64,000 nucleotides of DNA from contig NZ_HE997627.1 in the NCBI RefSeq assembly GCF_000312385.1, positions 416,883 through 480,882 on the forward strand, read 5' to 3'. This stretch comes from Tsukamurella sp. 1534. GTDB taxonomy: Bacteria; Actinomycetota; Actinomycetes; Mycobacteriales; Mycobacteriaceae. The notes under the pieces are model-generated. The model saw only the letters and a list, made by a program, of their open reading frames with translations, was not told the DNA's origin and made no database searches. The translations under genes and the position numbers were made by a program. Positions 57,185-64,000 of the stretch are shown piece after piece; the first letter of the stretch is position 1, and each line of letters opens with the position of its first letter.

Positions 57185-58885
57185 CTACTCGCAGATGACC
57201 GTCGGAACCGGGTCGTACTTCACGGTGCGGGTGTGCCGGGACACCACCGAGCCGGACTTCACGTCCGTGACCACCCGGGTGTTGCTCGTGGTGAACCCCG
57301 GGGTGCCGGTGCTGGCCACGCAGTGCGGCCCCTTGGGCAGGCGCGTCGTGGACGGCTGCGTCGGCGACGAGCGGTCACCCGTGATCGACTGGACCTCACG
57401 GTTCTTGGTGCTCCACATGCGCACCGTCACCGACGACGAGCTCCCCGACGACTCGATGACGATCCCGTACGGGGTGTCGTTGCGGAACTGCAGGTCGATG
57501 GCGCCCTCGTACACCGTGGCCTCACGGGCCTCCGGGTAGCGCGAGATGTAGTAGCTGTGCTCGGTGTGGCCGGCGTCCTCCAGGCCCGCGAAGTAGGAGG
57601 CGTTGTAGAGGGTGGTGGCGAACTGCGAGATGCCGCCGCCCACAGCCTTGTCCGGCCGGCCGTTGTTGATGATCCCCGACTCCACGTAGCCCTGCGAGGT
57701 ACCGCGCGGGCCGGTGTAGCCGTTGAGCGAGAACGTCTCCCCCGGCAGCACCACGGCGCCGTTCACCTGCTGGGCCACCCGCCGGATGTTCACCCCCGAG
57801 GCGTCGCTGAAGCCGCCGGTCGTGAACTCGCTGACCACCTCCTTCACGCCGAGCTCCTTCGCCCGTGCGGTGGTGACCTTCGGCTGGACCGTCTTGAACT
57901 CCGCCCTGGCCGTCCGGTCGGCGGCCTCCGCGGTGACGGCGCGGGACACCGCATCGAGGGTCGGGTCCCAGACCACCTCGCGGCCCGGCACGGCCTCGGT
58001 GATCGTGGGTGTGCCCCCGGTCAGCTGGAATCCCGCGTCCTTGGGCTCGGCGACGGCGTCCTCGAGGCGCGTCTCGAGCACCTGCTTGGCGACGTTCCGG
58101 TCGACGGCCGGCACCAGCTGTCCCTTGCCGTCGGGCCGGAACGACAGGACCCGCCCGATATCGGTCGCGGACATCCGCCCGACGGTGCCGGCCGACGCCT
58201 GCGCGTCGCCGTCGCGACGGAGGATCACGTCGGAGGACACGGCCTGCGCGGCCGGGCCCGCCAGCACCTGCTGCACCGTCTCGGGCGAGACGGTGGGCGT
58301 CACGTTCTCGGTGGGCACCGTGATGTCGGTGGACTCGGGCCACGCGGCGAGCACGGCGTCGGCGGCCTTCTGCAGGTCGATCTTGTCGCCAGGCCGCGGC
58401 GCCACCGCCACCGGCCTGCCGTTCTTGTAGACGACGGCACCGTCGCCCGCCTCGGAGGTGAGGGCGTCACCGGCCTTGGCCAGCGAACCGTCGAACACCT
58501 TCCGGTCCAACTCGGCGGCGCCGTGCACGGGCCGGTCGCGGAAGTATCCCGTGAGGTCGCGCCACGGGGAACGCTCGGCGATCGCGCGGTCGACGGTGCC
58601 CGGCACGTCCAGCTTCAGGCCCAGCTGCGCCGGGGACAGCGCGACGCTGCCCTTGCCGGTGCGGAGGGTGACCTTCGCGGCGTCGGCGCGGTGCGCGGCC
58701 TCCTGGAGCCGGCTCTCCGCCTCGTCGCGGCCCAGGGCGCCGAACGACACGCCGAGCGTCGTGGCGCCGTGCACGGTCTCCGCGCGGCCCGACTCCCAGA
58801 CCGCGGCCCCGCCCGCGCCGAGCAGCAGCGCAGCCACCAACACGAGGACGGGAGCCCGGCGGAGCGAGGTTCGAGTCCGAATCAC
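57185..58885 (-). CDS. VanW-family protein with peptidoglycan-binding-like domains
   Basis: A 566-residue surface protein. N-terminus: basic RTRTSLRRA then one transmembrane segment or uncleaved signal (about residues 11-32). Two PG_binding_4-like repeats follow (about 40-150 and 170-300), then a linker (about 300-345), then the VanW domain with NGAVVLPGETFSLNGYTGP and GGGISQFATTLYNASYFAG (about 380-455). The tail is a beta-rich extension with VRMWSTKNREV. VanW proteins are cell-envelope proteins of unknown activity; the gene is unrelated to vancomycin resistance by itself. GTG 58885. It sits between ruvC and yebC, where mycobacteria have other genes. Confidence 0.86.
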   Translation of the reverse strand: MIRTRTSLRRAPVLVLVAALLLGAGGAAVWESGRAETVHGATTLGVSFGALGRDEAESRLQEAAHRADAAKVTLRTGKGSVALSPAQLGLKLDVPGTVDRAIAERSPWRDLTGYFRDRPVHGAAELDRKVFDGSLAKAGDALTSEAGDGAVVYKNGRPVAVAPRPGDKIDLQKAADAVLAAWPESTDITVPTENVTPTVSPETVQQVLAGPAAQAVSSDVILRRDGDAQASAGTVGRMSATDIGRVLSFRPDGKGQLVPAVDRNVAKQVLETRLEDAVAEPKDAGFQLTGGTPTITEAVPGREVVWDPTLDAVSRAVTAEAADRTARAEFKTVQPKVTTARAKELGVKEVVSEFTTGGFSDASGVNIRRVAQQVNGAVVLPGETFSLNGYTGPRGTSQGYVESGIINNGRPDKAVGGGISQFATTLYNASYFAGLEDAGHTEHSYYISRYPEAREATVYEGAIDLQFRNDTPYGIVIESSGSSSSVTVRMWSTKNREVQSITGDRSSPTQPSTTRLPKGPHCVASTGTPGFTTSNTRVVTDVKSGSVVSRHTRTVKYDPVPTVICE

Positions 58886-58968
58886 TACCTGAGAATATCC
58901 TGACGCATCGTTACCGAACAGTCAGGGGCGATCCAGGACGCTAAGGATCCGGCACGCGGGCCGGCGGA

Positions 58969-59724
58969 TCAGTCCGCGTCGAGCTCGGCGAGCACCTCGT
59001 CGGAGACGTCCACGTTCGAGTACACGTTCTGCACGTCGTCGCTGTCCTCGAGCGCGTCGATGAGCTTGAACACCTTGCGCGCGCCGTCGGCGTCCACCGG
59101 GACCTCCACCGACGCACGGAAACCCGACTCCGCCGAGTCGTAGTCGATCCCGGCCTCCTGCAGCGAGGTGCGGACCGCGATCAGGTCGGTGGGCTCCGAG
59201 ACGATCTCGAACTGCTCGCCGAGGTCCGAGATTTCCTCGGCGCCCGCGTCGAGCACGGCCATGAGGACGTCGTCCTCGGACTGGCCGTTCTTGTCGAGCG
59301 TCACGATGCCCTTGCGGGTGAACAGGTACGACACCGAACCCGGGTCGGCCATGTTGCCGCCGTTGCGGGTCATCGCGACCCGGACCTCGCCCGCGGCGCG
59401 GTTGCGGTTGTCGGTGAGGCACTCGATGAGCACGGCCACCCCGTTGGGGCCGTAGCCCTCGTACATGATGGTCTGCCAGTCGGCGCCGCCGCCCTCTTCA
59501 CCGCCGCCGCGCTTGCGGGCGCGCTCGATGTTGTCGTTGGGGACCGAGTTCTTCTTGGCCTTCTGGATCGCGTCGTACAGCGTGGGGTTGCCGTCGGGGT
59601 CACCGCCACCGGTGCGGGCCGCCACCTCGATGTTCTTGATCAGCTTGGCGAAGAGCTTGCCGCGCTTGGCGTCGATCGCCGCCTTCTTGTGCTTGGTGGT
59701 GGCCCATTTGGAATGGCCGCTCAT
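58969..59724 (-). CDS. YebC/PmpR-family protein
   Basis: A 251-residue cytoplasmic protein of the TACO1/YebC family. The N-terminal [20 protein letters not shown] is the family hallmark. Domain II/III contain [29 protein letters not shown] and [19 protein letters not shown]. Family members bind the ribosome and help translate proline-rich stretches, and some are described as transcription factors. ATG 59724. The gene precedes the WS/DGAT and pdxT genes only by orientation; Rv2603c is the counterpart. Confidence 0.93.
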   Translation of the reverse strand: MSGHSKWATTKHKKAAIDAKRGKLFAKLIKNIEVAARTGGGDPDGNPTLYDAIQKAKKNSVPNDNIERARKRGGGEEGGGADWQTIMYEGYGPNGVAVLIECLTDNRNRAAGEVRVAMTRNGGNMADPGSVSYLFTRKGIVTLDKNGQSEDDVLMAVLDAGAEEISDLGEQFEIVSEPTDLIAVRTSLQEAGIDYDSAESGFRASVEVPVDADGARKVFKLIDALEDSDDVQNVYSNVDVSDEVLAELDAD

Positions 59725-59769
59725 CGATCCCTCGATTCTCCTCGGGTGCGCTGTCTCAACCCTGCGAGT

Positions 59770-61170
59770 TTACGTGAACGCCTTCTCCAACTCGGTGAGC
59801 GCGTCTTCGAGGTGGTGGATGAGGCGCTGCACGTGCGGCACCGAGGTGCGGCACGCGACGATCCCGAACTCCAGGTTCCGGTTGTTCGTGCAGATCGTGA
59901 TGTTGACCGCCTGCCCCTCCCACGCGATCGACGCCGGGTAGATGCCGTCGAGGTGGGCGCCGTTCCAGTACATGGCCTCCCGCGGGCCCGGCACGTTGGA
60001 GATCACCAGGTTGAACGGCGGCCGGCGGAGCGGGGTGTACCCGGGCAGCATGCCCGGGGCCAGGCCGGCGATGTTCGCGGCGCTCAGCGCCAGCACCTGC
60101 AGCGGCGACAGCTCCCCCATCACCTTGCGGGCGGCGCGCACCGAACCCCTGATCACCTCGACACGATCCACCGGGTCCACGAGGTCGGTGCCCAGGGTCG
60201 CGATGACCGCGCCCACGGCGTTCGAGTTCGACTCCTCGCCGTCCTTGTGCAGGGACACCGGCACCATCGCGGTGAGCGAGCGGTCCGGCAGCTCCCCCAG
60301 CTCGGCGAGGTACGACCGCAGCGCGCCGCCGCACATCGCGAGCACGATGTCGTTCACCGTGGCACCGGCCTTCGCGCGCACCGCGTCGATCCGGTCCAGG
60401 GAGTACGACTGCGCGACGAACCGCCGGGCGCCGCCGATCGGCACGTTGAAGATGGTGTGCGGCGCCTGGAACGGCGCCTGGTAGTCGTGGTCGCGGAAGC
60501 TGGTGCCCGCCACCTTGAGGGAGGCGGGCAGCATGCCCAGCACCTCACCCGTGAGGCCGCCGATCTGCTTGGCCGTGCTGAGCGGGTTGAACGGGAGCAG
60601 GCCCCCGCCCGACGACGGCGCGGGCTCCGCCGCGGGCGCGGACTTCTTCCGCCGGAGCCCCGGCTGCCAGACCACGCGGCCGCCCTCGTCGTTCGGGTCG
60701 TTCGACAGCGCCAGCGTCATGTAGCGCAACGCGGAGACCCCGTCGACCAGGGAGTGGTGCACCTTCGAGAACACCGCGTAGCGGCCGTCCTCGAGCCCCT
60801 CGACGACGTGCACCTCCCACATGGGGCGGTGCCTGTCGAGCAGCGTCTCGTGCCACAGCGACACCTGCTGGAACAGCTCGCGGATCCGGCCCGGGCGCGG
60901 CAGCGCCGAATGCCGCACGTGGTACTCGAGGTCGAGCGAATCGACCGACGACCACCAGGTGTTGCCGAGGATGCCCACCGGATCCGCGGGCCGTCGCCCG
61001 AACTTCTCACTGACCTCGGCGTGATCCCGCATCGTCTCGACCACCGACCGCACGTGATCGGGCCCGGCACCGTCGGGAGGGGTGAACAGCTGCAGGCCGC
61101 CCACGTGCATCGGGTGCTCGCGCGACTCCGCCATGAGGAACATCGAATCGGTCACCGGCATGTAGCTCAC
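59770..61170 (-). CDS. Wax ester synthase / diacylglycerol acyltransferase (WS/DGAT family)
   Basis: A 466-residue acyltransferase that makes triacylglycerol and/or wax esters from acyl-CoA. The catalytic motif HHSLVDG is at residues 138-144, and a PLW-like motif is MWEVHVVEG. The C-terminal segment NLVISNVPGPREAMYWNGAHL is the DUF1298/WES C-terminal signature. No membrane segment, consistent with peripheral lipid-body association. GTG 61170 is used; ATG 61161 is possible. It lies between yebC and pdxT, a position where M. tuberculosis has no such gene, so it is a lineage-specific insertion. Confidence 0.9.
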   Translation of the reverse strand: MSYMPVTDSMFLMAESREHPMHVGGLQLFTPPDGAGPDHVRSVVETMRDHAEVSEKFGRRPADPVGILGNTWWSSVDSLDLEYHVRHSALPRPGRIRELFQQVSLWHETLLDRHRPMWEVHVVEGLEDGRYAVFSKVHHSLVDGVSALRYMTLALSNDPNDEGGRVVWQPGLRRKKSAPAAEPAPSSGGGLLPFNPLSTAKQIGGLTGEVLGMLPASLKVAGTSFRDHDYQAPFQAPHTIFNVPIGGARRFVAQSYSLDRIDAVRAKAGATVNDIVLAMCGGALRSYLAELGELPDRSLTAMVPVSLHKDGEESNSNAVGAVIATLGTDLVDPVDRVEVIRGSVRAARKVMGELSPLQVLALSAANIAGLAPGMLPGYTPLRRPPFNLVISNVPGPREAMYWNGAHLDGIYPASIAWEGQAVNITICTNNRNLEFGIVACRTSVPHVQRLIHHLEDALTELEKAFT

Positions 61171-61200
61171 GGCGGCACTCCCCCTTCATCAGGACAACGA

Positions 61201-61809
61201 TCACATGTCGCGCCGCACCATCTCGACGAACCGGCGATGGATCCGCAGATCCCCCGTCACCTCCGGATGGAAGGATGTGGCCAAGGTCACACCCTGCTGC
61301 ACGGCAACAACCGTACCCGCCGACTCGCCGGCGTCGTCGGGGACCCTGGCCAGCACTTCCACCCCCTCGCCGACCCGCTCCACCCAGGGCGCGCGGATGA
61401 ACACCGCGCGCACGGGCGCACCGTCGATCCCGGCCATCTCGAGGTCGGTCTCGAAGGAGTCCACCTGCCGCCCGAATGCGTTGCGGCGCACCGTCATATC
61501 GATCGTCCCGAGGCAGCGGGCATCTGGCCGGGTATCGAGCACCTCGGAGGCCAGCATGATCATCCCGGCGCACGATCCGTACGCCGGGAGGCCCGCCGCG
61601 AGGGCGTCGCGCAGGGGCTCGAACAGGTCGAAGACGCCGAGCAACCGACTCATGGTCGTGGACTCGCCGCCGGGGATCACGATGCCGTCCACCGCGGCGA
61701 GATCGGCTCCGGTGCGCACCGGAGCCGTGTCCGCGCCCACCGCCTCGAGCGCCCGACGGTGCTCGCGCACGTCACCCTGGAGAGCCAGTACCCCGATCCG
61801 CACAGTCAC
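61201..61809 (-). CDS. pdxT: Pyridoxal 5'-phosphate synthase glutaminase subunit PdxT
   Basis: Class I glutamine amidotransferase that feeds ammonia to PdxS for de novo PLP synthesis. The 202-residue length is normal. [13 protein letters not shown] (residues about 45-57) is the family signature, C80 in [10 protein letters not shown] is the nucleophile, and H181/E183 in ATSFHPEVT complete the triad. GTG 61809 (a second GTG 6 nt later). In mycobacteria pdxS is close by; none is seen within this window, so its partner lies outside or elsewhere. tesB precedes it by 24 bp. Confidence 0.93.
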   Translation of the reverse strand: MTVRIGVLALQGDVREHRRALEAVGADTAPVRTGADLAAVDGIVIPGGESTTMSRLLGVFDLFEPLRDALAAGLPAYGSCAGMIMLASEVLDTRPDARCLGTIDMTVRRNAFGRQVDSFETDLEMAGIDGAPVRAVFIRAPWVERVGEGVEVLARVPDDAGESAGTVVAVQQGVTLATSFHPEVTGDLRIHRRFVEMVRRDM

Positions 61810-61833
61810 GTCTGCACAGCTTAGGGGGCGCCG

Positions 61834-62658
61834 TCAGTGGCGGAAGCGGTGGAGCCCCTCCTGGATCACGACGGCCACGAGCGCACCGTCCTGCGCGTAG
61901 ATGCGGCCGGCGGTGAGGGCGCGCCCGCCGCCCGCGGACGGCGACGTCTGGTCGTAGAGCAGCCACTCGTCGGCGCGGAACGGCCGCAGGAACCACATCG
62001 CGTGGTCCAGCGACGCCACCTGGGTGTCCGCTCCGGGGTGCGCGACCCGCGCGGAGCTCAGCAGCGTCATATCGCTCATGTACGCGAGGGCGCTGGTGTG
62101 GATGTTCTGATCGTCGGGCAGCCGGCCGATGTGCTTGAACCACACCTGCTGGTGCACCGAGCGGCCCTGGTACGGGTTCGTCCGCCCCTGGTCGACGATG
62201 CGGATGTCCCAGTTGCTCCACTCCTGGATGAGGCCCCGGCCCTCGGCGGACGCGTTCGGGTCCTCGCGGGGGCTCGGCACCGACTCCGGATCGGGAGCGG
62301 CGGGCATCTCGTCGGCGTGCTCGATGCCCTCCTGGCCGGGCAGCTGGAACGAGGCGGACATGGTGAAGATGGCCTCGCCGTCCTGCACGCCGTTGACGCG
62401 GCGGGTGCAGAAGGAGCGTCCGTCCCGGATCCGGTCGACGAGAAACACGGTGTCGGCGTCCGGGTTGCCGGGGCGCAGGAAGTAGCCGTGCAGCGAGTGC
62501 ACCTGCATCTCGTCGGGCACCGTCGAGATCGCCGACCGGAGTGCCTGTCCCGCGACCTGCCCGCCGAACGTGCGGGCGAGGACCGACGGGGCGTGGATGC
62601 CCCGGAAGATGTCACGGTCGATCTGTTCGAGACTCAGCAGCGCTTCGATGTCAGCCAC
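61834..62658 (-). CDS. tesB: Acyl-CoA thioesterase II (TesB type)
   Basis: A 274-residue double-hotdog thioesterase that hydrolyses long and medium acyl-CoA. The N-terminal half contains RTFGGQVAGQALRSA and VHSLHGYFLRPGNPD (family signatures); the C-terminal half has SLDHAMWFLRPFRADEWLLYD, in which the DHAMWFLRP segment supplies the active-site Asp. Length and both motifs fit. GTG 62658. It is transcribed together with pdxT, as in mycobacteria (Rv2605c). Confidence 0.92.
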   Translation of the reverse strand: MADIEALLSLEQIDRDIFRGIHAPSVLARTFGGQVAGQALRSAISTVPDEMQVHSLHGYFLRPGNPDADTVFLVDRIRDGRSFCTRRVNGVQDGEAIFTMSASFQLPGQEGIEHADEMPAAPDPESVPSPREDPNASAEGRGLIQEWSNWDIRIVDQGRTNPYQGRSVHQQVWFKHIGRLPDDQNIHTSALAYMSDMTLLSSARVAHPGADTQVASLDHAMWFLRPFRADEWLLYDQTSPSAGGGRALTAGRIYAQDGALVAVVIQEGLHRFRH

Positions 62659-62688
62659 GATCTGCAGAGCTTACTCAGGTGGAACCGC

Positions 62689-63501
62689 TCACCAGTTGTC
62701 GGCGAAATTCTCCGTCGTCGCGTCGACCACGATCACGGTCACGTTGTCCCGTCCACCCGCGTTGAGCGCGGATTCCACGAGGTGGTCCGCGCACTCGTCG
62801 ATGGCGGCGTCGCTGTCGAGGATCGCCGAGATCTCGTCGTCGGTGAGCTCGCCGTTGAGACCGTCCGAGCACACCAGCAGCCGTTCGTGGGGCTGGGCGG
62901 GCACGATCCAGAAGTCGGCGTCGGGCTCCATCCCGGCGCCGAGGGCCCGGGTGATCACGTTGCGCCGCGGGTCGACGCGGGCCTGCTCGGGGCTCAGGAA
63001 GCCGCCGTTGATGAGCTCCTGCACCTGCGAGTGGTCCACGGTGAGTTGCTCGAAGTACCCCTCGGCCAGGCGGTAGGTGCGGGAGTCGCCGATGTTGACC
63101 ACGAGCCAGTGCGGCACGCCGTCGTAGGTGGTGAGGAGGACGCCGGTCACGGTGGTGCCGGCACGCTTCCCGGTCTCCGAGTCGATGGCCTCGATCGCGG
63201 CGTGCGCCTGGCGCAACCGGTCCACGACCTGCTCCATGACCACCTGGGCGTCCTCGGGCTCGGGCCCGAACACCTCGGCGAGCGCCTCCAGGGCGGCGGC
63301 GGAGGCCACCTCACCGGCGTCGTGGCCGCCCATGCCGTCCGCGAGGAGGAACATGCCGGGGCCGGTGAGCGCACCGTCCTCGTTGGTGGTCCGCACGCGG
63401 CCCGGGTTGCTGATCGCGACCCATTTCATCCAGACGCCGCCCTGCACGCCGTAGACCACGTCGGAGCGGGCAGACCCCTCCCCCTGGGATTCGACCGTCA
63501 T
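62689..63501 (-). CDS. PP2C-family serine/threonine phosphatase
   Basis: A 270-residue soluble PPM/PP2C phosphatase that depends on Mn2+ or Mg2+. Metal-binding motifs are present: RTTNEDG, LLADGMGGHDAGEVAS, VVNIGDSRTYRL, LVCSDGLNGELTDDEI and GGRDNVTVIVV. No transmembrane segment or receiver is present. ATG 63501 overlaps the FHA stop in ATGA. The pairing with a phosphopeptide-reading FHA protein suggests they work in one Ser/Thr phosphorylation module; the kinase is not in the window. Confidence 0.92.
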   Translation of the reverse strand: MTVESQGEGSARSDVVYGVQGGVWMKWVAISNPGRVRTTNEDGALTGPGMFLLADGMGGHDAGEVASAAALEALAEVFGPEPEDAQVVMEQVVDRLRQAHAAIEAIDSETGKRAGTTVTGVLLTTYDGVPHWLVVNIGDSRTYRLAEGYFEQLTVDHSQVQELINGGFLSPEQARVDPRRNVITRALGAGMEPDADFWIVPAQPHERLLVCSDGLNGELTDDEISAILDSDAAIDECADHLVESALNAGGRDNVTVIVVDATTENFADNW

Positions 63502-64000
63502 CCGCCGAACACCTTGAAGCTCCGCTGACCCATGTGCACGACGCTGCCCTTCTCCACGGCGTACCTGACTCCCTTGGTGAGCTCGGTCCACGAGTCCTGG
63601 AAGGCGATCGCGGAACCGTTGGTCGAGCCGACGTCCTCCACCCACAGCTCACCGCGGGTGATGCCGAACAGCAGGTGGGTCTTCGACACCGACGCGGTGT
63701 CGTCCACCAGCACATGCTTGGTGACCTTGGACGAATCCAGGTTCGGCGGGATCACCGGCTCGCGGCCGATGATGCCGTCACCGCGGACGTCCAGCGAGTG
63801 ACCGTCGTCGAAGCGCAGCACGATCGGTGCGCCGCCCGACTGCATCGGGACCGGCGCGGCCGGACGCGGGGCCTGGCCGGGGCGTCCCTGCGGCGGCGGA
63901 GCCTGCTGCGGTCCCCCCGGGCCGACCGGTGCACCGGGTGCGCCGGGCGCTCCGGGGCCGACGGGGGCTCCGGGACCGACGGGGCCGGTGGGCCGGGACT
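63498..64000 (-). CDS. FHA-domain protein with Pro/Gly-rich N-terminal region, 5' end outside window
   Basis: The frame is open to base 64000, so the gene continues past the window; the internal ATG at 63845 is not the start. The visible upstream part (63846-63998, 51 codons) is a collagen-like run of G-x-P and x-A-P units such as GAPVGPGAPGAPGAP followed by Gln/Pro-rich linker, a flexible region. The C-terminal FHA domain has GIIGREP (near 63785), VSKTHLLF and DVGSTNGSAI, matching phosphothreonine-binding loops. The stop overlaps the PP2C start in ATGA. It may bind phosphorylated partners of the adjacent phosphatase. Confidence 0.83.
   Translation of the reverse strand, partial: SRPTGPVGPGAPVGPGAPGAPGAPVGPGGPQQAPPPQGRPGQAPRPAAPVPMQSGGAPIVLRFDDGHSLDVRGDGIIGREPVIPPNLDSSKVTKHVLVDDTASVSKTHLLFGITRGELWVEDVGSTNGSAIAFQDSWTELTKGVRYAVEKGSVVHMGQRSFKVFGG

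Noticed and set aside
57185..58885. Vancomycin-resistance determinant because of the VanW domain
   Set aside because: No vanHAX-type genes nearby; VanW domains are widespread in envelope proteins of unknown function.
58946..58970. GATCCG/CGGATC hairpin at the yebC stop as a terminator
   Set aside because: The right arm overlaps the yebC stop codon, the inner stem is imperfect and no T-run follows.

Overview
This is a gene-dense, high-GC chromosomal segment (about 70% G+C by eye) from a mycolic-acid actinobacterium of the order Mycobacteriales. The evidence is gene content and order. From memory of the M. tuberculosis H37Rv map, the window follows the Rv2551c-Rv2605c backbone: prepilin peptidase, aroE, mltG, ruvX, alaS, rarA, transglutaminase and ATP-grasp/alpha-E genes, aspS, an Rv2578c-type radical SAM gene, hisS, a glyoxalase-like hydrolase, a cyclophilin, rel, apt, secFD, yajC, ruvCAB, yebC, pdxT and tesB. 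A wax-ester synthase/DGAT-type acyltransferase and a DUF222-HNH (13E12-type) protein also fit this order. A Tsukamurella- or Gordonia-like genus is my guess, not something I can prove here. I saw no tRNA, rRNA, CRISPR array, insertion sequence or prophage. No gap between genes reaches 300 bp.

Layout. 1-15.2 kb: the tail of a CocE-type hydrolase, then a minus-strand housekeeping block from aspS down to the prepilin peptidase. 15.3-25.3 kb: plus-strand genes, namely a zinc metallopeptidase, a DUF885 protein, a five-gene operon linked by 4-nt stop/start overlaps (unknown Cys-rich protein, MFS exporter, methyltransferase, flavin monooxygenase, MHS-type permease), and an HNH protein. 25.2-29.9 kb: a lipid/glycerol-phosphate block resembling Rv2249c-Rv2252 (lipid kinase and FAD oxidase on minus, TetR and glpD on plus), with only 15 bp between the divergent start codons. 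29.9-42.4 kb: a COG0523 metallochaperone with a Zur-like palindrome, radical SAM, hisS operon, cyclophilin, rel, apt and the Sec accessory operon.

42.4-54.8 kb is the main accessory region. It holds recQ with a phosphoribosyltransferase-like tail, small genes, and a compact catabolic operon: quinone oxidoreductase, TauD/TfdA dioxygenase, BKACE-type beta-keto acid cleavage enzyme, MFS transporter and RBBP9-type hydrolase. This operon is divergent from an AraC regulator and has a 22-bp-phased direct repeat between them. A polyprenyl-phosphate glycosylation pair (GT2-GtrA fusion plus GT39) follows. 54.8-64 kb: ruvCAB with a LexA box, VanW, yebC, a WS/DGAT acyltransferase, pdxT, tesB, and a PP2C phosphatase next to an FHA protein that runs off the window.

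The best candidate for an undescribed system is the AraC-controlled QOR-TauD-BKACE-MFS-hydrolase operon. Its gene set suggests uptake of a compound, oxygenative release of a beta-keto acid and its CoA-dependent cleavage; the substrate cannot be read from the sequence. The five-gene operon at 18.05-23.19 kb is second. All regulatory sites are read by eye and are tentative, except the LexA box, which matches its consensus at 11 of 12 fixed positions.
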